From Lederbergia citri (GTDB lineage: Bacteria; Bacillota; Bacilli; Bacillales; Bacillaceae_C), in the NCBI RefSeq assembly GCF_018343625.1, contig NZ_JAGYPG010000002.1, forward strand, positions 1,221,280-1,285,279: 64,000 bases of DNA. The letters are read 5' to 3'. The notes below the pieces were generated by a model. It was not told where the DNA came from. It saw only the letters and a program-made list of their open reading frames with translations, and did no database searches. The position numbers and the translations under genes are program-made. Below, one piece after another: positions 8,240-17,083 of this stretch (the first letter of the stretch is position 1; each line of letters begins with the position of its first letter).

Positions 8240-9118
8240 TCAAGTAAGTTCGTAACTCACAAACGCAAGATGCTTACTATCCGGTGACCATGAATTCACA
8301 TTGATCGTTCCTTGCCCACCAAACAGTTCCACAAGCAAACGAGATTCTCCACCTGAGCTGGACATTAACCGTATTTCAACATCCTTATTCGGTGGATGAT
8401 CGCCAGGTTCGACATCTCCTTTTCGATAAACGATATAGGCCACACTTTTACCATCAGGAGACACATGCGGAAACCAGTTATTGCTTTCTTCAAACGTCAT
8501 TTGCGTCTGCTCGCTTCCATCCGCATTCATGCGCCAAATCTGCATAAGCCCTGAGCGCGTTGAGTTAAACCAAATATGCTTCCCGTCTGGAGAATATTCT
8601 GGACCATCATCCAATCCCGAAAAATCGGTAAGTTGCTTTTCTTCTCCTCCTGCTGCTGGAATCGTATAAATATCATATTGCCCATTACGCTCAGCGCAAT
8701 ATGCCAACGTCTTTCCATCGGGTGACCAGCCATGTAAATAAGATGGTGCCATCGGTGTAATCAGCGTAGGGTTTCCACCCTCAAGTGGAAAAATATAAAT
8801 ACGGGATTGACGGTCTTCCAAAGTGTGATGACTGACAGCAATATGAGATTCATCGGGAGACAAAACATGATCATTATTGCAAAAATCAGCAAAGCCCGAA
8901 TCAATCACAGTTTTTTCGATAGTATGAATATCGAAAGAGTAAATAAGTCCTCCGCTGTTATAAATCAGCTTGTCGTCTCGAGTCCAATTCGGCGCCTCAA
9001 TCACGTAATCAAATGAAGCCAATGTTTTTCTTTCACCAGTCTCTACATTTATGATTTCAAGAATACTTCTCGTGTTTTCCCTCATTTGAAAGCCGGATGG
9101 CTTTTTTAAAGTATCCAT
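8240..9118 (-). CDS. TolB-like WD40/PD40 beta-propeller protein
   Basis: About 292 residues made of repeated PD40 propeller blades: [50 protein letters not shown] and [13 protein letters not shown] recur about every 45 residues. No signal peptide is visible, unlike periplasmic TolB, so it is probably cytosolic. In Gram-positive bacteria such proteins are annotated as TolB-family or DUF5050-like proteins without known function. Start: two adjacent ATGs (9121, 9118) follow AAAAGGAGA; the second has better spacing. The next gene upstream, a VOC protein, lies about 50 bases away, so the two may be co-transcribed. Confidence 0.82.
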   Translation of the reverse strand: MDTLKKPSGFQMRENTRSILEIINVETGERKTLASFDYVIEAPNWTRDDKLIYNSGGLIYSFDIHTIEKTVIDSGFADFCNNDHVLSPDESHIAVSHHTLEDRQSRIYIFPLEGGNPTLITPMAPSYLHGWSPDGKTLAYCAERNGQYDIYTIPAAGGEEKQLTDFSGLDDGPEYSPDGKHIWFNSTRSGLMQIWRMNADGSEQTQMTFEESNNWFPHVSPDGKSVAYIVYRKGDVEPGDHPPNKDVEIRLMSSSGGESRLLVELFGGQGTINVNSWSPDSKHLAFVSYELT

Positions 9119-9168
9119 CATTATTCTCCTTTTTATCAATTCTTCTTATCTCGCAAAATTCTTCGGGA

Positions 9169-9552
9169 TTATGTAAAACAGGTACACACCATTATGATAT
9201 TTCCGTCCGGATCCTTAAACGAAAAATCTGCAAGGTCTGGGAATGTCTCGATTTCAGTTACAATTTCTGCCCCCATATTTTTGATATGTTCATATGCAGC
9301 ATTAATATCATCTGTACTCACATTGAAAATGGGGTGGTTTGAAGGTTTAAAATCATAATCTTTGTCGAAGCAATGGTTATCTAGAGTTAGCCCCGGCCTA
9401 TCAGCTCCCATGTCGATCGTATAAATTGGTCCTTCATATTCCCCTTCTTGAAATTCTAGTCCAAATAGAGTCGAATACCATCTTACCGATTCTTTTAAAT
9501 TTCGAACGTGGATAAAAACAGTATCAATCCTATTATGAATAGTAGGTTTCAA
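9169..9552 (-). CDS. VOC (glyoxalase/bleomycin-resistance fold) family protein
   Basis: About 127 residues from the preferred TTG start at 9552. Both beta-alpha-beta-beta-beta modules are visible: IDTVFIHVRNLKESVRWYST at the N terminus, and VSTDDINAAYEHIKNMGAEI with FSFKDPDGNIIMVC at the C terminus. This resembles YwkD/PhnB-like glyoxalase-fold proteins; the reaction is unknown. The TTG follows a strong AAAAAGGGGG and gives the family's usual N terminus; an upstream ATG at 9594 would add 14 unusual Lys-rich residues. Probably one unit with the TolB-like gene downstream. Confidence 0.82.
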   Translation of the reverse strand: MKPTIHNRIDTVFIHVRNLKESVRWYSTLFGLEFQEGEYEGPIYTIDMGADRPGLTLDNHCFDKDYDFKPSNHPIFNVSTDDINAAYEHIKNMGAEIVTEIETFPDLADFSFKDPDGNIIMVCTCFT

Positions 9553-9622
9553 AAATTGACCCCCTTTTTTATATTTCTTTATTCGCCAATCCATTCTTTT
9601 TTCCCTTCTTGGAAGAACAAAT

Positions 9623-9730
9623 ATGTACCCAACCTTCCTTTATCAAAACATCGATGCACAGCATAAGAAGTTGGAAGATTTACGAGCTAAGCTTTCTCGA
9701 AATTTTAGCGGACCCCCATCCCTTTCATGA
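9623..9730 (+). CDS. Possible 35-residue small protein (uncertain)
   Basis: An ATG-started frame with a GGAAG site seven bases upstream encodes a short, mostly helical peptide (core AQHKKLEDLRAKLSRN). The helix resembles one half of Spo0E-like phosphatase peptides but lacks the SQELD signature. No terminator or homologue is visible to support it, so it may be chance. Confidence 0.25.
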   Translation: MYPTFLYQNIDAQHKKLEDLRAKLSRNFSGPPSLS

Positions 9731-9762
9731 GGGCTTGCAATAATGTTCCAGTTGGATCATGA

Positions 9763-10716
9763 CTATCCCCCAAGCTGTTCTTTTGCGACATACTGTCCCT
9801 TTAAAAAGATAGATTCTTCGTCGTCATATGTAATAAACACATCACCATCATATAGATAAGGTGCTTTGGCCGAATCATCCCAATATCTTTTAAAACCATT
9901 TTTATGAATATAGTCTTTTACAAGGGTTGAATACCCTACATCAAAATTTTCACTACCATCTGCATATAAAATATCATTGCCGGTCGCTTTAACGGAACGC
10001 AATCCCCGGCCATAAAACCCCGCACCAATTGCAAGCTTATGTTTTGGAAACCCTTGGTCTGTAAATAGTTTAACTGCCTTATCAATACTATTATCTTCAG
10101 GTCGATGTGCAGGAGTAAATAAATTTGTATGGTGTCCCGTCTTTTTACTCCAGCCATTATAAAAATCGTACGTCATAAGATTCATATAATCGAGAATCGG
10201 CTCAATATCTTTTAAATCAACTCCATCTAGATACCAGGGTTCAGCTCCGGCAGCGATGGTCAATAAAAGCGGTCGTTGTTTCTCCAATTCTAGCTCTTTT
10301 AATGCTTTACGAATTTCCCTTAGTATAAGTGTAAAGTTTTCTTTATCTTCTTTTCGCGCCTTGATTCCTGCCATATCAGAACTTGGATACTCCCAATCCA
10401 AATCGACTCCATCAAAATCATTTTCTTTTATAAAATGAGCAACAGTTTTAGCAAATTTCATCCTACCGCTTTCGGTAAAAGCGGCATCCGAAAATCCATC
10501 TGCTCCCCACCCTCCTACAGAAATAATCAGCTTGATGTGAGGGTAGAGTCTCTTCACCTTTTTTAGAACATTTAAATTTTCTTGATTGAACAAGTGAACG
10601 ATTTCTCCATCTCTAATAACTGCAAATGCATAATTGATATGCGTTAACCAATTTCCCTTAATCTCATCAACTGACAGCAGTCTTCCTCCATATACATAAG
10701 CGGAAACTATTTGCAT
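9763..10716 (-). CDS. Glycoside hydrolase family 18 protein (chitinase-like)
   Basis: About 317 residues forming one GH18 TIM barrel. The catalytic motif is DGVDLDWEYP (DxxDxDxE, with Glu as acid/base), preceded by LIISVGGWGADG and followed by LMTYDFYNGWSKK and IGAGFYGRGL, all classic GH18 segments. There is no signal peptide, LysM domain or chitin-binding domain, so it may act inside the cell or in the spore, as YkvQ-type proteins are thought to do. The ATG at 10716 has a strong AAGGAGG site; a longer frame with an odd N terminus is rejected. It lies downstream of the MATE gene, separated by a terminator. Confidence 0.87.
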   Translation of the reverse strand: MQIVSAYVYGGRLLSVDEIKGNWLTHINYAFAVIRDGEIVHLFNQENLNVLKKVKRLYPHIKLIISVGGWGADGFSDAAFTESGRMKFAKTVAHFIKENDFDGVDLDWEYPSSDMAGIKARKEDKENFTLILREIRKALKELELEKQRPLLLTIAAGAEPWYLDGVDLKDIEPILDYMNLMTYDFYNGWSKKTGHHTNLFTPAHRPEDNSIDKAVKLFTDQGFPKHKLAIGAGFYGRGLRSVKATGNDILYADGSENFDVGYSTLVKDYIHKNGFKRYWDDSAKAPYLYDGDVFITYDDEESIFLKGQYVAKEQLGG

Positions 10717-10742
10717 TTTAGAAATCCTCCTTAAAATATGAT

Positions 10743-10788
10743 AAAAAAGAGCCAAGGCTAAGAAGTAATATCTTGTTGCCTTGACTCT
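10743..10788 (-). terminator. Intrinsic terminator after the MATE transporter gene
   Basis: AGAGTCAAGGC pairs with GCCTTGGCTCT on the minus strand around a long loop, followed by six Us. It lies just beyond the MATE stop codon and before the GH18 start. Confidence 0.85.
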
Positions 10789-10798
10789 AGATAAAGTT

Positions 10799-12145
10799 TT
10801 AACTTGCATTTTCCACCGTTTTTAACCTGATTGTATTCCAATCTGTCCGATAAAAACGGACCATCATACTAATACCAAACACTGTTAAGTAGGCATATAA
10901 GGATATCCATGCCCCAACACTGCCTAAGTTTAGCGTAAAGGTCAATACATAGCTTAGTGGAATGAATAATACCCATCCTAATACTAGTGAAATTTTAAGT
11001 AAAAATGAAGTGTCGCCGATTCCGCGAAGAGCTCCAGCATAGAAATTTAATAATCCATCAAATATTTGTAAAAACGCAGAGATCATAATTAATTTACCAG
11101 CTAAATGAAACACCTGGGGATCTTTAGTATAAATTTTTGCAATTTGTTCCGAAAAGAAAAATTCAAATGTGCCAAGCAGCAATATAAATATACATCCTAA
11201 AATGGCTGTGTGTGTTCCCGCCCTTCGACCATTAAGAGGTTTCCCTCTTCCGATTTCTTGACCAACTAAAATAGTGGCAGTCGATCCGAATGCAAAAGCT
11301 GGCATAAAGCCAAAGCTCATAACGCTTAAGGCAATCTCATTTGCGGCTAATGCTTCTGTTCCTAATCTTGTGACAAAGCCTGTAAATACGAACATCGCCA
11401 TTGCTAATGAGAATTCCTGAATTCCTAATTTGGAACTCTCACCGAAAATGAGCTTTGATTCTAAACGATTAAAAGCTATTCGTACACGCGTGCCATACTC
11501 TGGATGCAATTTTATGAAATAGACATAAGCGCAAAACAGGAAGGTCACAACTTCACCTATAAAAAAGGCAATCCCTGCACCAACCAATCCTATTTCAGGA
11601 AGACCAAATTTTCCATACGTTAATCCGAAGGTGAAAAAAATCATTAAAGCTCCACCTATGATCGTACTAATCATCGGCGTCTTCGTATCACCTATACCTC
11701 GTAAAAATCCATGAAACACAAATGTGAAGGTTCCGAATATCATTGCAAAGAAACGAATTTGCAAATAGCTTGTTCCTTCTTCTATCATTTCAGCTGAACT
11801 GCCCAATACTTTAAAAATTCCTTCAGGTAAAAGCAATCCAACTAATAAAATAAACACACTGGCGGCTATACAAAGATAAAAGGCAATATACGTTCGCTCT
11901 ATACCTTTTTTCATGTCGTTTGATCCATAATTTTGAGCAACCAAATAATTCGTAGTATGACCGATTCCTGAAAATAACGCCCAAACATTATACATGACAA
12001 CATTCGTCACACCGACTATGGCAATAGCCAGCGCTCCTAAATGACCAACTAAAATTAAATTTATCGTTCCAGTAAGCGTCGACGAAGCAAATGAAGCAAT
12101 CGACGGTATCGCAAGTAATAGTATCTTTTTCCATTCTTTCATCAT
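10799..12145 (-). CDS. MATE-family multidrug/Na+ efflux transporter
   Basis: A 448-residue polytopic membrane protein with about 12 helices. The two MATE halves are recognisable from internal repeats: the N-terminal half has GTINLILVGHLGALAIAIVG and FLRGIGDTKTPM, and the second half has ALAANEIALSVMSFGFM and ALRGIGDTSFLL. MATE pumps expel cationic drugs in exchange for Na+ or H+. The start is the ATG at 12145 after AGGGG (a second ATG follows immediately). It appears monocistronic with a strong terminator. The substrate is unknown. Confidence 0.88.
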   Translation of the reverse strand: MMKEWKKILLLAIPSIASFASSTLTGTINLILVGHLGALAIAIVGVTNVVMYNVWALFSGIGHTTNYLVAQNYGSNDMKKGIERTYIAFYLCIAASVFILLVGLLLPEGIFKVLGSSAEMIEEGTSYLQIRFFAMIFGTFTFVFHGFLRGIGDTKTPMISTIIGGALMIFFTFGLTYGKFGLPEIGLVGAGIAFFIGEVVTFLFCAYVYFIKLHPEYGTRVRIAFNRLESKLIFGESSKLGIQEFSLAMAMFVFTGFVTRLGTEALAANEIALSVMSFGFMPAFAFGSTATILVGQEIGRGKPLNGRRAGTHTAILGCIFILLLGTFEFFFSEQIAKIYTKDPQVFHLAGKLIMISAFLQIFDGLLNFYAGALRGIGDTSFLLKISLVLGWVLFIPLSYVLTFTLNLGSVGAWISLYAYLTVFGISMMVRFYRTDWNTIRLKTVENAS

Positions 12146-12329
12146 TGTGTTGTACCCCTACTCATAAGTGTAAATCTATTATACTTTATTTTTTGGGAAA
12201 AATATTAATTTTTTGATTAGGGAAATTTTAGGTAGAGGTGAATGAATTTTTTGCTCAATATATATTTTTCAATCGTAATTCCATTAAAGAGAATTAACCT
12301 AGTAGAATGGCGCATCTTTTTTCCTTAAG

Positions 12330-13118
12330 CTAACGACTACCTGCCTTCCTTTTGAATGTCCATGCCGCCCACATGATTGACAATATAAGAATCAACAAAC
12401 ACCATCCTATTGCCCACCATATATGATTAGCAACTTCACCACCCACGAGGAGCGAACGAATGGTTTCAATGATAGGTGTTATTGGTTGATTTTCAGCTAC
12501 TCCTTGCAACCATTTTGGCATTGTACTTGTTGGAACGAATGCACTTGATAAGTAAGGGAGAAATAATATGATGAATCCATAGCCACTCGCTGCCGCAGGA
12601 GTGCTAGCTACAAGGCCAATTGCTGCGAAAAGCCATGTAATGGTCAAAATGAATAAAGCAATAACGCCTATTGCAGAAAACCATTCAAAGATAGTGGCAC
12701 TTGGACGAAATCCAACCAGCAGAGCAACGATGATTACGATACTTGTTGCAAGAAGATTACGTGCAAGACTTGCAACAACATGCCCTGTAATTACATTCAT
12801 ACTTTGAATAGGCATCGTTCTGAAACGATCAATAATTCCATTCGTCATATCAGTAGACACATCAAATGCAGTAGAAGATGACCCAAATCCCGCGCACAAC
12901 AATATAATGCCCGGAACTACATAATTTACATATTGTCCACTCGGATCAATGGCCCCGCCAAATACATATGTGAACATCAACATGAGCATGATGGGAAGCA
13001 TAATAGCCATTATCAATGCATCTACATTACGAAGGCTATGGAGTAAACTTCTTTCAATAAATACAAAGCTGTTGACCAGCAACGACGGTTTTTTTGTTTG
13101 TGAAATCATGTTCATCAT
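12330..13118 (-). CDS. ABC-2 type (DrrB-like) export permease
   Basis: A 262-residue permease with six predicted helices. It begins with a cytoplasmic arm (FIERSLLHSLRNVDALIMAI) and contains DVSTDMTNGIIDRFRTMPIQ and SAFVPTSTMPKWLQGVAENQPITP, both characteristic of DrrB/NodJ-type ABC-2 exporters. With the ATPase at 13115 it would form an exporter for an antibiotic, lipid or polyketide-like compound. Its ATG overlaps the ATPase stop by four bases (ATGA), so the two are translationally coupled. The Shine-Dalgarno GGGAGGG lies inside the end of the ATPase gene. Confidence 0.87.
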   Translation of the reverse strand: MMNMISQTKKPSLLVNSFVFIERSLLHSLRNVDALIMAIMLPIMLMLMFTYVFGGAIDPSGQYVNYVVPGIILLCAGFGSSSTAFDVSTDMTNGIIDRFRTMPIQSMNVITGHVVASLARNLLATSIVIIVALLVGFRPSATIFEWFSAIGVIALFILTITWLFAAIGLVASTPAAASGYGFIILFLPYLSSAFVPTSTMPKWLQGVAENQPITPIIETIRSLLVGGEVANHIWWAIGWCLLILILSIMWAAWTFKRKAGSR

Positions 13119-13996
13119 GAAACCCTCCCTTTTTCAGAAGTTAGTGATAAGAATACATCATCCAAACTAGGTCTGCGGATGCTTATTCGTGTATTTATCG
13201 GCATCTCAGCAGCCACTTGTTCGAGAATTTGTTTGACTTCGTAAATATTTCCGATCGTTGGAATCTCGTGAATCACTTCATCTTTTTCATTCCGTAATTC
13301 AACTACTTCGTTGCCAATCCGTGATTTCATTTCCATCGGGGTTCCCTGTGCTACTATTTGACCATTTGAAATCACCGCAATAGCATCGGCTAACTGATCA
13401 GCTTCTTCTAAATACTGGGTCGTAAGAAAAACCGTAACACCTTCTCTAGCCAATTGAAGAATGATGTCCCATAGCGCGCGTCTGCTGCGAGTATCGAGAC
13501 CTGTTGTTGGTTCATCTAAAAATAAAATGGGTCTGTGGACGACAAGACTGCCCGCAAGATCCAAGCGTCGTCGCATTCCTCCTGAATATGTCCCTACCCT
13601 TTTTCGAGCAGCATCCGTTAAATCAAAATGTTCAATTAATTCATCCGCTCGTAAACGTGCTTCTTTGCGAGACAGACCTGAAAGTCTACCCATCATTCGT
13701 AAATTTTCTTCCGCCGTTAACATTTCATCAACTGCCGCAAACTGACCAGTAAGACTAATGGAACTTTTTACTTCTTCCTTATTCCTTACAATGTCATAGC
13801 CTGCCACTCGAACCGATCCTGCATCAGGTGTAATTAACGTAGATAATATATTTATTAAGGTTGTTTTTCCTGCACCATTCGGACCAAGCAGGGCAAAAAT
13901 CATCCCTTTCTGAACAGCTAAGTCTATCCCATCTAAAACAGTTAGTTTCCTAAATTTCTTCTGAATGTTATAGACCTCAATTGCAAATTCACTCAT
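13115..13996 (-). CDS. DrrA-like ABC transporter ATP-binding protein
   Basis: A 293-residue ABC ATPase. Walker A is GPNGAGKTT, the signature is YSGGMRRRLDLAGSL, Walker B is ILFLDEPTTGLD, and the H-loop region appears as FLTTQYLEEADQLAD with Gln in place of the usual His. The C-terminal extension (about 220-293) is typical of DrrA subunits. The ATG has an AAAAGGAGG site. It is the first gene of a two-gene operon with the permease and is divergent from the TetR gene at 14147, which probably controls it. The Gln in the H-loop position is common in this subfamily. Confidence 0.9.
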   Translation of the reverse strand: MSEFAIEVYNIQKKFRKLTVLDGIDLAVQKGMIFALLGPNGAGKTTLINILSTLITPDAGSVRVAGYDIVRNKEEVKSSISLTGQFAAVDEMLTAEENLRMMGRLSGLSRKEARLRADELIEHFDLTDAARKRVGTYSGGMRRRLDLAGSLVVHRPILFLDEPTTGLDTRSRRALWDIILQLAREGVTVFLTTQYLEEADQLADAIAVISNGQIVAQGTPMEMKSRIGNEVVELRNEKDEVIHEIPTIGNIYEVKQILEQVAAEMPINTRISIRRPSLDDVFLSLTSEKGRVS

Positions 13997-14015
13997 AAGA
14001 TTGCCTCCTTTTAAT

Positions 14016-14068
14016 TTGTATACATCATAAACAGTTTATTGCATACACAGTATATTGCATATACAATT
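14016..14068. promoter_or_regulatory. Candidate operator of the TetR regulator of the DrrAB exporter
   Basis: The spacer between the ATPase start and the TetR start holds two direct copies of TTGCATAYACA 16 bp apart (14039 and 14055), and an outer pair TTGTATAC (14016) and ATATACAA (14060) in inverted orientation. The site lies close upstream of the ATPase gene, where a repressor would act. The protein-DNA pairing is inferred. Confidence 0.45.
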
Positions 14069-14146
14069 AAGTTGCAACCATAAAATGTAATTTTTTTCTA
14101 AATTATTTTTGAAATTTGCAGTGAAAAAACTAGAGGTGAATTAAAC

Positions 14147-14932
14147 GTGAAGGATAAAGAGAAATCAGACCACGAATTTGAAGGATTGCCTTCTGGGATA
14201 GCATTAAGTTGGGGGTTAGGGAAACAACCACAACGCGGGCCAAAGCGAGAACTTAATATCGATCAAATCGTTGAAGCTGCTGTAGAAATTGCAGATAAGG
14301 AAGGACTAGCAACATTATCAATGAGCCGACTGGCATCGTCTCTAGGGTTTACGCCTATGTCACTCTATCGATACATTCCTAGTAAGGATGATTTACTTTT
14401 ACTAATGCAGGAGAAAGTTTCTGATATTGATTATCCAAATGAAGAAGTGGATGCAGATTGGCGTGAAAAAATACGTCAGTATGTAAGAATGACCATTAAG
14501 GTTTTTCAGGACCACCCTTGGTTTAGTGACATTCCTATTACAAGTGTACCTCTTACACCCAATCAGCTAAAATGGGTAGATATGGCGCTCCGAACGACTC
14601 GTAATCTCCCATTAAACGATTATGAAAAGATGGCGATTGTTCTTCTTATAAGTGGCTATGCACGTTGGTGTGGGATTATCATGAAGGATATGACCATGGC
14701 AATGCAAACAGGAAAACGTCCTGGTGAAATTAGCGGTCTCGACTACACCGCAGCACTTAAAAAACTTGTTACACAAGACCGCTACCCTGATCTATATCCT
14801 GTTTTGATGTCAGGAGCCTATACCGAGGAATATAAAGAGAAGAACACTGTAGGAGATGACTTCGATTTTGGACTCGAGCGGATATTAGATGGGATCGAGC
14901 ATTATCTTTTATCAAAAACAAAGGAAGAATAG
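14147..14932 (+). CDS. TetR-family regulator with TetR_C-like ligand domain
   Basis: A 261-residue regulator. After a 40-residue N-terminal extension, the helix-turn-helix spans about residues 40-85 (LSMSRLASSLGFTPMSLYRYIPSK). The C-terminal domain resembles those of TetR class regulators such as those next to drrAB-type exporters, with helices around DHPWFSDIPITSVPLTPNQL. The GTG start is supported by AGAGGTGA seven bases upstream. It is divergent from the DrrAB-type genes, so it probably represses that exporter and itself. The ligand is likely the exporter substrate. Confidence 0.85.
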   Translation: MKDKEKSDHEFEGLPSGIALSWGLGKQPQRGPKRELNIDQIVEAAVEIADKEGLATLSMSRLASSLGFTPMSLYRYIPSKDDLLLLMQEKVSDIDYPNEEVDADWREKIRQYVRMTIKVFQDHPWFSDIPITSVPLTPNQLKWVDMALRTTRNLPLNDYEKMAIVLLISGYARWCGIIMKDMTMAMQTGKRPGEISGLDYTAALKKLVTQDRYPDLYPVLMSGAYTEEYKEKNTVGDDFDFGLERILDGIEHYLLSKTKEE

Positions 14933-15007
14933 GATCAGACCATTAAAAGATTGAAAATAAAAGAATAAATATCTAATCATTTAGTGTTTATATTTTTCCA
15001 AACAAAA

Positions 15008-15038
15008 CGAGCTTAGTCTATCAAGCTCGATTTTATTT
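15008..15038 (+). terminator. Terminator after the TetR gene
   Basis: CGAGCTT pairs with AAGCTCG around an eight-base loop and is followed by ATTTTATTTTATTT. It lies about 75 bases past the TetR stop and before the response-regulator gene. Confidence 0.8.
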
Positions 15039-15180
15039 TATTTAAAAAGTATTTTATATCGAAAACTCTTAATTTGGTTTTTATTAATAAACATAGTTGT
15101 ATCTATTCAAGGAGGTGTTTTTATTTTCCTCCTCTATTAAAATCCTAGCTCCCTTTGTATACTGAACTTAGGTGATAAAC

Positions 15181-15855
15181 ATGTATAAGGTTTTAATTAT
15201 TGAAGACGATCATAAATTGCGTAGCTTAATGGGGCAATATTTAGTAAAGTGGAATTTCCAACCTGTTTTGGTTGAGGATTTTGTAAATATCGACCAAATC
15301 GCGTTAAAGGAAAACCCCCACATTATCCTTTTAGACATAAACCTACCAGGAACTGATGGTTTTTATTGGTGCAGCAAGCTGCGGCAGCTTTCAGATGTAC
15401 CGATTATATTTATTTCTTCTCGCTCGGAAAGTATGGATATTGTCATTGCGATAAATATGGGTGGAGATGACTATATCCAAAAACCATTTTCACTCGAAGT
15501 ATTGGTGGCAAAAATGAATGCCGTCCTAAGAAGATCCAACTCTATTCAACATTTGGAAAAGGACATGCTTACGGTCGGCGAGCTCACCCTTAACCTCCAA
15601 AATGCCTTTGTCGAATTCCGGGGTAAAAAGGCTGCCCTTACGAAAAATGAGTTCCAGATCCTTTATCTCTTAATGAAAAAGACAGGTCAGATTGTATCTC
15701 GGGATGAAATTATGCGGGCATTATGGGAGGATGAGCAGTTTATTGATGATAATACTCTTACCGTGAATGTAAATCGGCTACGGAAAAAGCTGGAGGAGAT
15801 TGGGGTTGAAGATGCCATCACGACTAAGAAACGACAAGGATACTTATTACAATGA
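15181..15855 (+). CDS. bceR: BceR-type (OmpR family) response regulator
   Basis: About 224 residues. The receiver domain has the acidic pair EDD, the phospho-acceptor Asp in ILLDINLPGTDG, and the conserved Lys in YIQKPFS. The OmpR-type winged helix follows (LTKNEFQILYLLMKKTGQIV, then DNTLTVNVNRLRKKLEEIG). The sequence closely fits regulators of cationic-peptide and bacitracin detoxification modules. The ATG at 15181 follows AGGTGAT; an in-frame GTG nine bases earlier is less likely. It overlaps the kinase by four bases (ATGA). The likely target is the BceAB-type transporter operon on the other strand at 17-19.8 kb. Confidence 0.9.
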   Translation: MYKVLIIEDDHKLRSLMGQYLVKWNFQPVLVEDFVNIDQIALKENPHIILLDINLPGTDGFYWCSKLRQLSDVPIIFISSRSESMDIVIAINMGGDDYIQKPFSLEVLVAKMNAVLRRSNSIQHLEKDMLTVGELTLNLQNAFVEFRGKKAALTKNEFQILYLLMKKTGQIVSRDEIMRALWEDEQFIDDNTLTVNVNRLRKKLEEIGVEDAITTKKRQGYLLQ

Positions 15856-16859
15856 CTTGGAAAAACTACCTTCGTGATAATCTGTCTCTTTTGCTTATAT
15901 TTTTCTTCGTATTAGCTATCACATCCATTATCATATGGCTGGATCCAAACGTACATATTCATCTAAGTAATCTTCTTTATTTATTGTTCATATTGACCTT
16001 ACTTTTTTCATTTTATTTACTATTTGATTATCGTAAGAAAAAAGGGTTCTATCGTGAATTAAAAGATCATATTAATTCACGATATATTTTAAAACCTTCA
16101 CAGATTAACAAATCCGAAGAGAAATTCATTGTTCAACTATTAAATATTCAAAAAGAACAATTTGAGAGAAAGATCGAACAAATTCAAAATGAACAAAAAG
16201 AATGGCACGAATACATGACATCTTGGGTACATGAGATTAAAACGCCGATCTCCGTAACCAAAATGATGATTGAAACAAACCAGATACCAAATAGCTTAGA
16301 AGAAGAAGTAGAAAAAATCGAGCATTTAGTCGAACAAGCCCTTTATTACAATAGAACGAGTGATTTTAGCAAAGATTATTTCATACAAGAGATCGATGTT
16401 GAACAAATGATGAAGGAAGCGATTAAGGGGAACCGGAAATTATTTTTATCAAAAAAAATAAGACTTCAATTAAATTTATCTCCCTTAGAAGTCTTAACAG
16501 ATAAAAAAGGACTTCTATTTATCATCAATCAGGTTTTATCAAATTCATTAAAATACACACCCGTTGGCGGTGAAATTTCAATTCAAATCGATCAAAATAA
16601 AGGAAGAATTCTCATTCGCGATAACGGAATTGGTATTCCTTCAGAGGATTTGCCAAGAGTTTTTCAAAAAGGGTTTACAGGTAAAAATGGAAGACAAGTT
16701 GCCGCTTCTACCGGGATGGGGTTATACCTCGCTAATAAAATTGCCGGTAAATTAGGTCATCAGCTCTCCCTTCAATCTAAGGAAGGGAGATATACTGAAG
16801 CATCTATCCATTTTTCAAAAACCGTTGACTTGTTACGACAGGAATTTACACATAAATAA
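15852..16859 (+). CDS. bceS: BceS-type intramembrane-sensing histidine kinase
   Basis: A 335-residue kinase with two N-terminal helices (about residues 12-31 and 37-56) separated by only a few residues and no extracellular sensor, the hallmark of intramembrane-sensing kinases of the Bce type. These detect peptide antibiotics through the partner transporter. The H-box is SWVHEIKTPISV, the N-box region is INQVLSNSLKYTP, and the G-boxes are IRDNGIGIP and STGMGLYLANKI. The start codon overlaps the end of bceR. The gene ends facing bceB, an unusual order because these modules are usually co-directional. Confidence 0.9.
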   Translation: MTWKNYLRDNLSLLLIFFFVLAITSIIIWLDPNVHIHLSNLLYLLFILTLLFSFYLLFDYRKKKGFYRELKDHINSRYILKPSQINKSEEKFIVQLLNIQKEQFERKIEQIQNEQKEWHEYMTSWVHEIKTPISVTKMMIETNQIPNSLEEEVEKIEHLVEQALYYNRTSDFSKDYFIQEIDVEQMMKEAIKGNRKLFLSKKIRLQLNLSPLEVLTDKKGLLFIINQVLSNSLKYTPVGGEISIQIDQNKGRILIRDNGIGIPSEDLPRVFQKGFTGKNGRQVAASTGMGLYLANKIAGKLGHQLSLQSKEGRYTEASIHFSKTVDLLRQEFTHK

Positions 16860-16884
16860 GGACGTGATGACTGTATCACGTCCT
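16859..16884. terminator. Hairpin after bceS
   Basis: AGGACGTGAT pairs perfectly with ATCACGTCCT around a six-base loop directly at the bceS stop. No T-run follows immediately, so its strength as an intrinsic terminator is uncertain. Confidence 0.55.
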
Positions 16885-16927
16885 AACTTATATACTTTTT
16901 GGCGAGGGCAACTTTGTCATTTCCTAC

Positions 16928-17070
16928 TTCTATTCAATGTCCTCTTCAGTTCCATGAATCTTTTTCGGAATTCTATTCGCTGTTTAGTGATTCTATTAGA
17001 AGTTTCGGCCTTCTTATTAGATGATTACGTTTCTATTAGACGTTTTGACATTCCTATTAGATTTTTCCAC
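16928..17070. repeat. Imperfect 20-bp tandem repeat array between bceS and bceB
   Basis: From 16971 to 17070 five units start exactly every 20 bp (16971, 16991, 17011, 17031, 17051). Each begins TTCTATTAGA or a close variant; the second ten bases differ between units. Two more degenerate units precede them (16928, 16950). The array lies between two convergent stop codons. A frame through it is not convincing as a gene. Function unknown. Confidence 0.75.
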
Positions 17071-17083
17071 TGCGCTGATTTAT

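Noticed and set aside
9623..9730. Spo0E-like phosphatase peptide
   Set aside because: The helix resembles part of the family but the SQELD signature and the second helix are missing.
16928..17070. CRISPR-like array
   Set aside because: The 20-bp period, a conserved unit of only 10 bp, and no cas genes or 28-37-bp repeats exclude a CRISPR array.
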